From positions 1-52,625 of the forward strand of contig JAPDIX010000034.1 of the NCBI GenBank assembly GCA_029259345.1: DNA of 52,625 nt. Direction: 5' to 3'. Under the pieces are notes generated by a model. The model was not told where the DNA came from and ran no database searches. It saw only the letters and a list, made by a program, of their open reading frames with translations. Position numbers and translations under genes: made by a program. Positions 8,590 to 16,919 of the stretch are shown one piece after another (the first letter of the stretch is position 1; every line of letters begins with the position of its first letter). This DNA is from Archaeoglobi archaeon. GTDB taxonomy: Archaea; Halobacteriota; Archaeoglobi; Archaeoglobales; Archaeoglobaceae.

Positions 8590-9328
8590 CCAGATACACC
8601 TCAACCACTTTCGGATTGTTCAAGATATCATCTTCCTTGCCCTCTGCAATCACACTGCCATTAGCCATAACATAGATGTAGTCTGTGTATTTAAGTACTA
8701 TGTCCAGTCTGTGCTCGACGATGAGAAAACTCATACCCCTCTTTTTGAGTTCAACGAATCTATCAAGCATATCATGCGATAACATCGGGTTAACACCGGC
8801 TATCGGTTCATCCATGATGATCAACTGTGCATCTTTCATCATCGCTCTCGCCACTTCAAGAAGTTTCAGCTGTCCACCACTCAGGTTTTGAGCTTCTGAA
8901 TCCCAGAGATGGTCCAACTTTAGAAATTCAAGTATCTTGAAGGCTCTCTCTACTATCTCTTCCTCCTTTCTCATCCATCTCCCACTAATCGTATTCAGAA
9001 TGTTCTCCCCATATCCTTTTGGAGCTATCAGCAGGTTTTCAAGGACTGTCATTTTCTTCAGTGGTTGGGGAATCTGGAAGGTCCTCACTATGCCAAGTCT
9101 GCTGATTTCGTGGGGTGGTTTGTTGGTTATGTCCTTGTCCTCAAAGAAAACCTTTCCCTCGTCAGCCCTATAAAAGCCTGAAACAGTGTTGATGAAAGTG
9201 GTTTTACCGCTCCCGTTTGGACCTATGACAAGAGTTATACTACCCTTTTCTACACCTATATTAACTCTGTTTAGGGCTTTAAGTCCATCAAAAAATTTGG
9301 AAAGATTTTGGGTTTGAAGTGCTCTCAT
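8555..9328 (-). CDS. Branched-chain amino acid ABC transporter ATP-binding protein (LivG type), cluster 1
   Basis: About 257 residues. Walker A is [13 protein letters not shown], the signature is [20 protein letters not shown], Walker B is [13 protein letters not shown] and the switch His is in LIVEHRLD. The '[10 protein letters not shown]' form and the C-terminal VVEVYLGA are typical of LivG. The ATG at 9328 ([19 protein letters not shown]) begins the domain at the normal place; the ORF track start lies 33 codons upstream inside the preceding gene. Only one base separates it from the solute-binding protein stop, so the three minus-strand genes form one transcript. Confidence 0.87.
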   Translation of the reverse strand: MRALQTQNLSKFFDGLKALNRVNIGVEKGSITLVIGPNGSGKTTFINTVSGFYRADEGKVFFEDKDITNKPPHEISRLGIVRTFQIPQPLKKMTVLENLLIAPKGYGENILNTISGRWMRKEEEIVERAFKILEFLKLDHLWDSEAQNLSGGQLKLLEVARAMMKDAQLIIMDEPIAGVNPMLSHDMLDRFVELKKRGMSFLIVEHRLDIVLKYTDYIYVMANGSVIAEGKEDDILNNPKVVEVYLGAQDSEVECGV

Positions 9329-9329
9329 T

Positions 9330-10595
9330 TCATTCATACCATTCGATCTTCTGCTCCACGAACTTCCACAATCCAGCAGTCTTCCAGCTGCACTCCTCTG
9401 TGACCTCATAGATTGCGTAGTCTCCACTCGCTCTGTCGTTCCACTCGTTGAGTTCGATGTATCCTGAAACTGGCTTCACTCCGTATTCACCCTTGCTGTA
9501 TTTCTCGGTAACTTCAGGAATCTTTGCGTTCATAGCATCTGCATCGTAGCTGCCCTTTTCGTTGACAACTTCAATGTAGCTCAGAACGAGAACCCATGCG
9601 CCATCATAAGCGTTCAGAGCATACTGATACGGACTGTCTCCAAATCCTCTCTCCTTGTACTTCTTTGCAAGTTCATCGTACGCCTCACCTTTTGACTCGA
9701 ACAGTGTGCTGAGCATTCTAACCTTGCTCGCCTTGTCACATACTTCAAGCATTTTGTCGCTCAAAGCGGTTCCGTCACAGCCAATCCACACTACATTGAG
9801 CAGTGGGCTGTCATCCTTTGTCTGAGCAAGCATGGTTGCCGCTTCTTCGTAGCTGAAGGCTACAACTGCAACCTCTGAGGCATCGTAGGTTTGAAGAAGG
9901 TCATTAAGCTGTCCCTCAAGCTCTGCGATGAATGGCGAAAAATCAGCCGGTGGTGGTTCAGGATACTCTACGTAGCCTTTAATTTCAATACCTGCATCGT
10001 CAAGCTTTGGTTTTATCGTCTCGTAAAGTCCCTTACCCCAAGCGTTTCCAATGTAGGTTATCAGAACTGCCTTTACACCGAGAGCCTTAAGCTCGGCTGT
10101 AATCGCGTCGGTCTGCAAATCATCAGTTCCAACGAATCTGAATACGTACTTCTTGTCCTCTGGCTTGGTAAGACCAAGCAGAGATGGCAGGGCTGTTGAG
10201 GACGGTGAGATTATGATAATCTTGTTCGACTGGACGTAGCCCATGATGTTCTTAACCTCACCACTTCCCATTGGGCCTATAGCCAGATTTATGCCCTTCG
10301 AATGCAGACTCTGCACTTTCTCAAGGGACACCTTGGGGTCGACTTTCGTATCTTCTACATAGAACTCCACTGTATAGGGCAGCCCCTTCTCCTCGAGATA
10401 TGCGTCTATATCCTCCTTTGCAATTTCAAGGGTGTTCTTAATGCTGTTTCCGTAGGTTGTTAGTGGCCCAGACAGGTCAATCATTACCCCAATCTTAGTA
10501 GGGGTTTTCTCTGCAGTTTGTGTTGGTTGTGCACAAAGTGCAATCACCACTGCCATTAAAACGGCAGCTACCAAAATCTTGCTCTTCCTTCGCAT
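9330..10595 (-). CDS. Branched-chain amino acid ABC transporter solute-binding protein, cluster 1
   Basis: A 421-residue periplasmic-binding-protein type 1 receptor (Leu/Ile/Val-binding family). The N-terminus has a basic MRRKSK, a hydrophobic core and ALCAQPTQTAEKTP, so it is exported and possibly lipid-anchored through the Cys. The mature part opens with KIGVMIDLSGPLTTYG and continues with IGPMGSGEVKNIMGYVQSNK and FRFVGTDDLQTDAI, all characteristic of the family. It delivers the ligand to the permeases encoded divergently at 10647 and 11573. The ligand is probably a hydrophobic amino acid, but relatives bind amides or other organic solutes. Confidence 0.87.
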   Translation of the reverse strand: MRRKSKILVAAVLMAVVIALCAQPTQTAEKTPTKIGVMIDLSGPLTTYGNSIKNTLEIAKEDIDAYLEEKGLPYTVEFYVEDTKVDPKVSLEKVQSLHSKGINLAIGPMGSGEVKNIMGYVQSNKIIIISPSSTALPSLLGLTKPEDKKYVFRFVGTDDLQTDAITAELKALGVKAVLITYIGNAWGKGLYETIKPKLDDAGIEIKGYVEYPEPPPADFSPFIAELEGQLNDLLQTYDASEVAVVAFSYEEAATMLAQTKDDSPLLNVVWIGCDGTALSDKMLEVCDKASKVRMLSTLFESKGEAYDELAKKYKERGFGDSPYQYALNAYDGAWVLVLSYIEVVNEKGSYDADAMNAKIPEVTEKYSKGEYGVKPVSGYIELNEWNDRASGDYAIYEVTEECSWKTAGLWKFVEQKIEWYE

Positions 10596-10611
10596 AGCGT
10601 TTGATATAACG

Positions 10612-10623
10612 TTAAAATTTTAA
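10612..10623. promoter_or_regulatory. Shared palindromic TATA box between divergent transporter operons (cluster 1)
   Basis: TTAAAATTTTAA is a perfect 12-bp palindrome lying about 22 nt from the solute-binding protein ATG (10595, minus strand) and about 29 nt from the permease ATG (10647, plus strand; 26 nt from the TTG just before it). The whole gap is about 50 bp, so this is the only plausible TATA element for both directions. Cluster 2 has the same arrangement. Confidence 0.55.
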
Positions 10624-10646
10624 AACTTTACTAAAGGTCTGGGTTG

Positions 10647-11585
10647 ATGGATGTCATTTTCGACCCTGAGATAACAAAAAATATTATAGAAGGTTCTCTG
10701 ATTTACTCCAATCTACTTGTTTTGCTGAGTATAGGCCTCACAATCACATATATAACAACTGCAGTTCCAAATTTCGCTCAAGGCAGCTTTGCAATTTTTG
10801 GCTCGTATATCGCTTTAACAATGCTAAGGCTTTTTGGCATTCATCCCTATACTTCCTTGCCAATTGCCTTTATTTTTGGTGGATTGCTCGGTATTGCCGC
10901 CTACATATTCATTCTTCGCCCCCTTATCAGTAGAGGGGCATCAGTTGTCATTTTGATGATAGCCACCCTCGCCTTTGATTTAATACTTCTGGGAATAATT
11001 GGCTCATATTCCGATACTCTCGCAACCATCACAAGAAAGTCGGCATCCAAATTCACTTTTATTCCCACAGATTTTACAATTCTTTCCTTTTCCGCATCTC
11101 TTTTCGTTTCCTCCCTTGTAATAATCCTTATTCTTGCATCCCTTGTAACTCTGCTTTATAAAACAAAATTTGGAATTGCTTTAAGAGCCTCAATGGAGAA
11201 CCCTGCGCTGGCAGAGGTTATGGGTGTTAATGTTGAACACACAAGAATTTTCTCCTGGTTTCTGTCTGGGGCTTTGGCAGCCATGGCTGGCTGCCTTCTC
11301 CCATTCAAGTATGAAGTAGTGCCGAGCACGGGAGCAATAATAATCGTCTCGATATTTGCCTCAAGCATTGTAGGTGGTCTATCAACAATCTACGGTGCCT
11401 TGCTTGGCGGCTACATCATAGGCTTTTCGGAGACTAGCGTTACTTACGGGCTTTCGACCATCTTTGGGTCGGGGATTCTGCTTTATGGACGCGTTGTATC
11501 TCTACTGGTTCTTGTAGCAACCTTAATCCTCGCGCCAAAGGGACTGACAGGAGTTAAATGGAGGCGATTGCTATGGAGCAAATAA
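10647..11585 (+). CDS. Branched-chain amino acid ABC transporter permease (LivH type), cluster 1
   Basis: A very hydrophobic 312-residue membrane protein with about eight transmembrane helices. It contains VPNFAQGSFAIFGSYIAL (the LivH 'NFAhG' helix), GIALRASMENPALAEVMGV (the EAA-like cytoplasmic loop contacting the ATPases) and the end segment LILAPKGLTG. The ATG at 10647 is chosen; a TTG directly precedes it. It shares an intergenic TATA with the solute-binding gene and overlaps the LivM-type gene by about 13 bp. Confidence 0.85.
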   Translation: MDVIFDPEITKNIIEGSLIYSNLLVLLSIGLTITYITTAVPNFAQGSFAIFGSYIALTMLRLFGIHPYTSLPIAFIFGGLLGIAAYIFILRPLISRGASVVILMIATLAFDLILLGIIGSYSDTLATITRKSASKFTFIPTDFTILSFSASLFVSSLVIILILASLVTLLYKTKFGIALRASMENPALAEVMGVNVEHTRIFSWFLSGALAAMAGCLLPFKYEVVPSTGAIIIVSIFASSIVGGLSTIYGALLGGYIIGFSETSVTYGLSTIFGSGILLYGRVVSLLVLVATLILAPKGLTGVKWRRLLWSK

Positions 11586-12616
11586 TTCTCAACATCGCTT
11601 TATGGTTTGGCTTGTACACAATTGTAAGCTTGAGTCTCAACATAGAGTACGGATTTGCCGGAATACCCAATTTCGGTAGAGCACTGGCAGTTTTGATGGG
11701 GGCTTTTACTGTAGGAGGGATCATGAACAGAATTCTGATGTTTTTCTTTGGTATTCAGGGAGGAGCGCTAACAGAGGCAACGGGACAGCTTGCATCTAAC
11801 GTCAATGGTATTATTGCCAGCAATCCGGCTTTTGGGATTGGACTGATTTTTCTTGCGGTGGTTCTATCCATGATTGTTGGTGCTGTGACCGGAGCGCTGT
11901 TCATTCTTCCAAGCGCAAAGCTATCTGAGGATTATCTGGCCATCACCCTGCTTGCCATAAGTGAGGTTGCCTTTATGGTCTTCTACTACCACACAGGCAT
12001 TATTGGAGGGTATTATGGAGTTTCCGTTCCTGATGTATTCGCCTTCATTCCCGGCCAATACAGATCACACGCCTTTGCTGTCCTAGCGCTCTTTTTTGCC
12101 GCAGTTGTTTACATCTTCGTGGAAAGGTTGCTCAACTCTCCCTACGGCAGACTTTTGAGGGCGATGAGAGAGAATGAGAGTGTGGTTGAGGCAATGGGGA
12201 AGAGTGTAATGATTCTGAGAATAAAGACCGCTGCCATAGGCTCTTCCATAGCCGCTATTGCTGGAGCCCTCTTCTCTCTTTACTCCGTCAATGTCATAGC
12301 AACAAGCTTTTCGAGAGTTGAGTGGACGTTCTACCCCTTCCTAATGGTTCTGCTTGGAGGGGCTGGGAACAACAGAGGTGTTGTTGTCGGCACCTTTACC
12401 TTCGTTCTCGTGAAAATAATGCTGACCATGTACAAATACGAGATAAAGAGTGCCCTCATGCTTCCCTTCGAGGCAGTCTGGCTTGAGTATATCCTCTTCG
12501 GCCTGCTAATGTACTTCGTCCTGCTTTACCGCCCGGAGGGGCTAATTAAGGAGAGGCCAATTTTCACAGCACCCATCAAGAAAGTTGTAGCGAAAATCAA
12601 GCATGAAGTGGCTTGA
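11573..12616 (+). CDS. Branched-chain amino acid ABC transporter permease (LivM type), cluster 1
   Basis: About 347 residues with eight to ten predicted membrane helices. LIVYRPEGL-like LLYRPEGLIKERP at the end and YGRLLRAMRENESVVEAMGKSV (EAA loop) identify LivM. The upstream ATG at 11558 contains GGAGG in its own codons, 8 nt before the ATG at 11573, so I take 11573 as the start with that sequence as ribosome binding site. The gene overlaps the small protein gene at 12603 by 14 bp, which couples the transporter operon to the following non-transport genes. Confidence 0.85.
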   Translation: MEQIILNIALWFGLYTIVSLSLNIEYGFAGIPNFGRALAVLMGAFTVGGIMNRILMFFFGIQGGALTEATGQLASNVNGIIASNPAFGIGLIFLAVVLSMIVGAVTGALFILPSAKLSEDYLAITLLAISEVAFMVFYYHTGIIGGYYGVSVPDVFAFIPGQYRSHAFAVLALFFAAVVYIFVERLLNSPYGRLLRAMRENESVVEAMGKSVMILRIKTAAIGSSIAAIAGALFSLYSVNVIATSFSRVEWTFYPFLMVLLGGAGNNRGVVVGTFTFVLVKIMLTMYKYEIKSALMLPFEAVWLEYILFGLLMYFVLLYRPEGLIKERPIFTAPIKKVVAKIKHEVA

Positions 12617-13025
12617 AGAGAAAGGAGTAAGATTGGAGAAGGACGAAGGGGTTGAATTGGAGCTTGATGGTAAAAATTTTTTGGTAAAATGTACTTATCT
12701 CGGATTTTTTGAAGGCAAACTCCTTTTGTGTGTTGATTTCGCCTCTCCAACAGCTTCTGAACCCGTGAAGAGGTTTATGGAGAGCTATGCGAGAATAAGG
12801 GGAGCGAGATACGCAGTTGTTGAGGCTGGAGAAGATGTATGGATTTACGATGTGCAGAGAAAAGAGAAATCTGAGGATGTTGATTTGAGAGAACATTCTA
12901 GGATAGAAGTTGATCCCGACAGCAAGGATTTTAGAGTCGCAGTTGCTTATTACAGTTTGATACACTGTCAGTGTGGTGTTGACAATGAAGGTAATAGCGT
13001 TTGTGGGCTACCCTTTGAGCGGTAA
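12603..13025 (+). CDS. Small protein resembling a type I restriction HSDR_N domain, without the catalytic E-x-K
   Basis: A 140-residue soluble protein. The middle, KRFMESYARIRGARYAVVEAGEDVWIYD (split here as SYARIRGARYAVVEAGEDVW), strongly resembles the part of HSDR_N / PD-(D/E)XK-like domains where a helix and strand read 'Q...YA...gA..avvt.Ge..wvYD'. In active nucleases the preceding strand carries E-x-K; here that strand is LLLCVDFASP, so the catalytic pair is not seen. It may be a nucleic-acid-binding or scaffold relative. It overlaps the next gene by about 40 bp, a long overlap. The last 25 residues contain three cysteines (CQCG, VCG). Function unknown. Confidence 0.6.
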   Translation: MKWLEEKGVRLEKDEGVELELDGKNFLVKCTYLGFFEGKLLLCVDFASPTASEPVKRFMESYARIRGARYAVVEAGEDVWIYDVQRKEKSEDVDLREHSRIEVDPDSKDFRVAVAYYSLIHCQCGVDNEGNSVCGLPFER

Positions 13026-13941
13026 GAGCACAGCTGCGCAGGTTGTAAGAGAGGTTGGGATTCCGGTTGTGGTTTTGGGAGATGTTGTGAGAGAGGAGGC
13101 TGTGAGAAGGGGAGTCGAGCTTACGGATGAGAATCTGGGGAGAATTGCATCTGAACTCAGGCAGAAGGAGGGTATGGATGCAATTGCAAAGAGATGCATC
13201 CCGAAAATAAGAGAGCTTGGGAGCAGTAAGGGGGTTGTGGTTGTTGACGGGATTAGAGGTATAGCTGAAGTTGAGAAGTTTAAAAAAGCATTTGGAGACG
13301 ATTTCGTTCTTATAGCTATTGAAAGTCCACTTGAAGTGAGATTTGAAAGGGCAAAGATGAGGAAGAGGAGCGATGATGTCGAGAAGCTTGAAGATTTGGT
13401 GAAGAGGGATAAAAGGGAAGAATCATGGGGTTTAAAAGAGGCAATGGAAATTGCAGATTTTACAATAGAGAATAAGGGAAGTTATGAGGATTTTATTGAG
13501 ACTGTAAAGCAAATTTTACTCAACATTGCCAGAAATATTGAGGTTGAAATCGAAACAGAAATTCATCCGACGGAGAGCGAGGAAAAGGTTGTTAACGCGA
13601 TTAAAAACATATTTCCGGATGCAGAGATCAAAGTTGAAGACGGTAAGTTGGTGGGTAAGGCTAAAAATCTTGAAAGATTTAGAGAGCTGCTCCGAAGGCA
13701 AAAGATTCTCGACACAGCAAGGAGTGAGATGCTGAAGAGCAGGAAAGGAAACGAGGTGACCGTTTATCTGAACAAGCAGACGGCTACTGTGTCTAAGATT
13801 AACTTCTGTGATTCCGATGCCGTCCTCTCACCGTTAAGAGTAACCTTCAGGCTGAACAATATATCGTTTCAGCTCTTCCTCGATTATCTAGCTCCTGAGA
13901 CAAAGGATGGCAGGCCTGTTAAGGAGATAGACAGATTATGA
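12985..13941 (+). CDS. UPF0200/UPF0201 fusion: P-loop nucleotide kinase-like domain plus RNA-binding-like domain
   Basis: A 318-residue two-domain protein. Residues 1-180 form a UPF0200 P-loop kinase-like domain beginning MKVIAFVGYPLSGKSTAAQ (Walker A GYPLSGKST), followed by VVVDGIRGIAEVEKFKKAF and a LID-like RAKMRKRSDD, as in adenylate or dephospho-CoA kinase relatives. Residues 180-318 (VEIETEIHPTESEEKVVNAI ...) are the UPF0201 domain, which resembles small RNA-binding domains. The same fusion is known in Archaeoglobus fulgidus, while other archaea have separate genes. Start is the ATG at 12985. Substrate is not known; a role in CoA synthesis is possible but unproven. Confidence 0.82.
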   Translation: MKVIAFVGYPLSGKSTAAQVVREVGIPVVVLGDVVREEAVRRGVELTDENLGRIASELRQKEGMDAIAKRCIPKIRELGSSKGVVVVDGIRGIAEVEKFKKAFGDDFVLIAIESPLEVRFERAKMRKRSDDVEKLEDLVKRDKREESWGLKEAMEIADFTIENKGSYEDFIETVKQILLNIARNIEVEIETEIHPTESEEKVVNAIKNIFPDAEIKVEDGKLVGKAKNLERFRELLRRQKILDTARSEMLKSRKGNEVTVYLNKQTATVSKINFCDSDAVLSPLRVTFRLNNISFQLFLDYLAPETKDGRPVKEIDRL

Positions 13942-14429
13942 ACGCAATACATCGAATTCTGATGACCACGGATGGGTCAATAACTGCGATAATAGAGGCG
14001 ATAACCCAAAGAGAGGTTAAGGTTCAAACCGTTGAGCAGAAGATTGTTAGGGCTGATGAAAAAACATCAAAGCTCCTCAATGTAGGTGTTGGGGAGGACA
14101 TCAATTACAGGGTTGTGTATCTGAAAGTGGATGGAGATGTTTATGCAAAAGCAGTATCGTACACGCCGATTAAGAGGCTTGACGATAATTTTAAAGAAGA
14201 TTTAATGAGAGCAGACATCCCGATTGGCAGGATAATGAGAAAACACGGAATTGAGGCGAGGAGGGAGATAAGGTGGAGCAAGGTAATTGATGCGAATGAA
14301 AGACTTGCTGAGGAGCTTGGGATAAAAGAGGGGGGAAAAGTTATTGTGAGGAATTACAATATAATTAAGGGTGGAAACGTCCTTATACACATAACAGAGT
14401 TTTTTCCAGTCGAAAAATTTGATTTGTAG
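13938..14429 (+). CDS. Chorismate lyase/UTRA-like fold protein (DUF98 family)
   Basis: A 163-residue protein starting NAIHRILMTTDGSITAIIEA, a family hallmark of DUF98 proteins related to UbiC chorismate pyruvate-lyase and to UTRA effector domains. The conserved VYLKVDGDVYAKAVSYTPIK strand pair and PIGRIMRKHGIEARREI follow. UbiC-type enzymes make 4-hydroxybenzoate from chorismate; in archaea 4-hydroxybenzoate is a precursor of methanopterin-type C1 carriers, which Archaeoglobus uses. That link is inference. The start overlaps the stop of the UPF0200/0201 gene by 4 bp, so the two are coupled. It ends TAG. Confidence 0.65.
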   Translation: MNAIHRILMTTDGSITAIIEAITQREVKVQTVEQKIVRADEKTSKLLNVGVGEDINYRVVYLKVDGDVYAKAVSYTPIKRLDDNFKEDLMRADIPIGRIMRKHGIEARREIRWSKVIDANERLAEELGIKEGGKVIVRNYNIIKGGNVLIHITEFFPVEKFDL

Positions 14430-14451
14430 GCACTCCATTAAATTTAAAAAA

Positions 14452-15432
14452 TTATAGAATAATTTCAATACCGAGCTTTTCAGCCAACTCCTTGTAGCGA
14501 TTCCTTATTGTTACTTCGGTAACCCCGGCAACTTCTGCGACCTCTCTCTGAGTCCTCCTCTCACCCAGCAGGATGGAAGCAACATATATCGCCGCAGCAG
14601 CCACGCCTGTTGGACCTCTACCGCTCGTCAGCTCCCTTTCCTCAGCTTTCTTTATAATCTCGATCGCCTTCTTCTGAACCTCTCCACTCAAGCCTAAGGC
14701 GGCACAGAACCTCGGCACATAATCTGCCGGGCTAGTGGGCATGAGCTTCAATCCAAGCTCTCTCGTGATGAACCTGTAAGTTCTGCCTATTTCCTTTCTG
14801 TCAACTCTTGAGTATGTGGCAATTTCATCAAGTGTTCTGGGCACACCTGCCTGTCTGCAGGCAGCATACAGAGCTGCAGCTACAACGCCCTCAATGCTCC
14901 TACCTCTGATGAGGTTCTTTTCAACAGCCTTACGATAAATGACTGCGGCAGTCTCTCTAACACTTTTCGGCATTCCGAGGGCCGAAGCCATTCTGTCAAG
15001 CTCGCTAAGAGCGAAAGCAAGGTTTCTCTCAGTAGCATTGCTTATTCTGATTCTCCTCTGCCACTTTCTAAGCCTGAAAAGCTGTGCCCTGTTCCTAACC
15101 GATATGGCTTTTCCGTAGTAATCTTTGTTGCTCCAGTCAATGATGGTTGACAAGCCTTTATCGTGGATAGTGTAGGTTACGGGGGCGCCAACTCTACTCC
15201 TTTTATCTCTCTGCTCGCTATCAAAGGCTCTCCACTCAGGGCCAGCATCTATATATTTGTCTTCGATTACAAGCCCGCAATCCTGACAGATGAATTCCCC
15301 CCTACGATAATCGCGAATTAAACGCGGGCTTCCACACTCAGGACAGATTTCAATATCCTCCTCTCTTTCTATCTCCTTTCTTTCTACTTCCTTTTCTACT
15401 TCCTTCTCCTTTACCTTTTCTACCTCCGCCAT
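14452..15432 (-). CDS. tfb: Transcription initiation factor B (TFB)
   Basis: A 326-residue archaeal TFIIB. The N-terminal zinc ribbon is [19 protein letters not shown] followed by ICQDCGLV (CxxC...CxxC), the B-reader/linker has [12 protein letters not shown], and two cyclin-fold repeats follow ([20 protein letters not shown] and [20 protein letters not shown]). The C-terminus carries the helix-turn-helix [20 protein letters not shown] that contacts the BRE. A 30-residue Glu/Lys-rich extension precedes the ribbon; its coding sequence overlaps the 3' end of gar1 by 83 bp. No alternative ATG lies between there and the ribbon. Confidence 0.96.
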   Translation of the reverse strand: MAEVEKVKEKEVEKEVERKEIEREEDIEICPECGSPRLIRDYRRGEFICQDCGLVIEDKYIDAGPEWRAFDSEQRDKRSRVGAPVTYTIHDKGLSTIIDWSNKDYYGKAISVRNRAQLFRLRKWQRRIRISNATERNLAFALSELDRMASALGMPKSVRETAAVIYRKAVEKNLIRGRSIEGVVAAALYAACRQAGVPRTLDEIATYSRVDRKEIGRTYRFITRELGLKLMPTSPADYVPRFCAALGLSGEVQKKAIEIIKKAEERELTSGRGPTGVAAAAIYVASILLGERRTQREVAEVAGVTEVTIRNRYKELAEKLGIEIIL

Positions 15433-15667
15433 ACTCCTTCACCGCAAATAAATCTTCAAACACGATTCTCTCGGAGTTTTTCGGTCTGATGAGTGCGTAA
15501 GGGGATGATACTGGACCGATAATGTCGTTAACAGCACCAATATATTCCATCTTCCTTGTAACAACCTTATCCCCAATTTTGGGGATGTATGCAGGATTTA
15601 AAGCAACTACAAGCATTCCAGACTTTGACATGTGTTTAATTTTACCGAGCGGTCTGAGCTTTTTCAT
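15350..15667 (-). CDS. gar1: H/ACA ribonucleoprotein protein Gar1
   Basis: A 105-residue protein with the Gar1 beta-barrel ([20 protein letters not shown] ... [20 protein letters not shown]) and PYALIRPK, followed by a basic Gly/Arg/Lys tail ([19 protein letters not shown]). Gar1 is part of the H/ACA guide RNP that directs rRNA pseudouridylation, working with Cbf5, Nop10 and L7Ae. It is transcribed with tfb, a pairing common in archaea. The last 83 bp also encode the N-terminal extension of TFB in another frame; both products are rich in charged residues because the shared DNA is purine-rich. Confidence 0.9.
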   Translation of the reverse strand: MKKLRPLGKIKHMSKSGMLVVALNPAYIPKIGDKVVTRKMEYIGAVNDIIGPVSSPYALIRPKNSERIVFEDLFAVKEYGGGRKGKGEGSRKGSRKKGDRKRGGY

Positions 15668-15692
15668 GCAGTATATAAGGTTTTCGCAAGAG

Positions 15693-15700
15693 TATATATA
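15693..15700 (-). promoter_or_regulatory. TATA box of the gar1-tfb operon
   Basis: TATATATA lies about 29 nt upstream of the gar1 ATG on the minus strand and is the best TATA element in the 140-bp divergent gap. The expected transcription start is within a few bases of the ATG. Confidence 0.55.
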
Positions 15701-15776
15701 CTTTTCGCTGAACTCATTTATAATGTTAGTGGTTGGTGTGGTGTGGTCGGTTGGTCTTTGGTGTTCCTTCCCAAAA

Positions 15777-15785
15777 GTATTTAGT
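15777..15785 (+). promoter_or_regulatory. TATA box of the hydroxyacyl-CoA dehydrogenase gene
   Basis: AAAAGTATTTAGTAAA is centred about 27 nt upstream of the ATG at 15807, consistent with a leaderless or nearly leaderless transcript. It is separate from the gar1 TATA box, about 80 bp away. Confidence 0.45.
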
Positions 15786-15806
15786 AAATCATGTTCAATT
15801 TAGAAC

Positions 15807-16919
15807 ATGCTAAGGGTGGGGGTTGTAGGGGCAGGAACGATGGGCGCTGCGATAGCCGCTCTTTTTGCCAACGCTGACTATGACGTGGTTCTTGTTGACG
15901 TAAGTGAGGGAGCCCTGAAGAAGGCTAAGGAAAGGCATGAGGGGGAGATTTTGAGGGAACTTATGGAGGCTGGCTTAAAGAAGAGGGATGATCTGGTTTC
16001 GAAAATAAAATATATCTTGGATATAAAGGACTTGGAAAACTGCTCCTTTGTCGTTGAAGCAATTATTGAAAAGCTCCCCGTAAAAATCGAGCTTTTCGAA
16101 AAGCTTGAGCATATCTTGTCTGAGGACTGCATAATCGCGACCAACACCTCATCATTTAAACCCTCCGAGCTTGCTGTAAAGTTGAAAAGACCAGATAGGT
16201 TCACTTTGTTCCACTTTTCCAATCCTCCCATACTGAGAGAGATTGTAGAGGTCGGAGGAGAGACACTGGCTGAGGAATATATGTCTAAGGTGATTGAAAT
16301 TGTAAAAAGCATAGGGAAAGAGCCCGTCGTGCTGAAAAAAGATAGCAGAGGACACGTATTCAACAGGTTTCTCTGTGCTGCCGTCGCAGCTATAGGTTGG
16401 GACGTGGGAAAATTCTCGCCACCACAAGTTGATGCAGCGGTAAAAAGCCTTGGTTCACCTGTAGGCTTTTTTGAATTGATTGACTACATCGGGATAGACG
16501 TCCTTCTGATGGTTCAGGACAGCCTTATAGAGGCTCATGGTGATAGATTTGAGCTTTCAAAGGGTTTCAGATGGCTGCTTGAAAGGATGGTTGAGTGGGA
16601 CAAACTGGGTAAAAAGAGTGGGGAGGGATTTTACAGGTGGATAAACGGCAGTGCTGCAATTCCTGAAGCTGAACCAGCAGATATCCTTCCAATGGCGGCC
16701 GCAACGGTAAATGAAGCTCTTAGAGAAATTGAAGAGGGTTTAGCTGATAGAGATACCGTGAACAGAGCCTACAGTCTCGCACTTGGCTCACCTGCGGGGG
16801 TGATAGATATTGCAGAAATGCTCGGCTACGCGACAATCCTTGATGTGCTGGATAAAAAATATGGGGAGACGGGGGCGGAGACCTTCAAACCCTGTGAGAT
16901 GCTAAGGAGGATGGTATGA
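15807..16919 (+). CDS. 3-hydroxyacyl-CoA dehydrogenase
   Basis: A 370-residue single-function dehydrogenase of the beta-oxidation type. The NAD-binding Rossmann motif is GVVGAGTMGAAIAALFA; the acidic end of the second strand is VVLVDVSEGAL. TLFHFSNPPILREIVEVGG carries the catalytic His and Glu in the family's 'HFfNP...vEv' block. The C-terminal half (KDSRGHVFNRFLCAAVAAIG, GKKSGEGFYRW) is the dimerisation/substrate domain. It oxidises 3-hydroxyacyl-CoA (or 3-hydroxybutyryl-CoA) with NAD+. No enoyl-CoA hydratase is fused. The stop overlaps the start of the LarA-like gene (ATGA). Confidence 0.9.
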   Translation: MLRVGVVGAGTMGAAIAALFANADYDVVLVDVSEGALKKAKERHEGEILRELMEAGLKKRDDLVSKIKYILDIKDLENCSFVVEAIIEKLPVKIELFEKLEHILSEDCIIATNTSSFKPSELAVKLKRPDRFTLFHFSNPPILREIVEVGGETLAEEYMSKVIEIVKSIGKEPVVLKKDSRGHVFNRFLCAAVAAIGWDVGKFSPPQVDAAVKSLGSPVGFFELIDYIGIDVLLMVQDSLIEAHGDRFELSKGFRWLLERMVEWDKLGKKSGEGFYRWINGSAAIPEAEPADILPMAAATVNEALREIEEGLADRDTVNRAYSLALGSPAGVIDIAEMLGYATILDVLDKKYGETGAETFKPCEMLRRMV

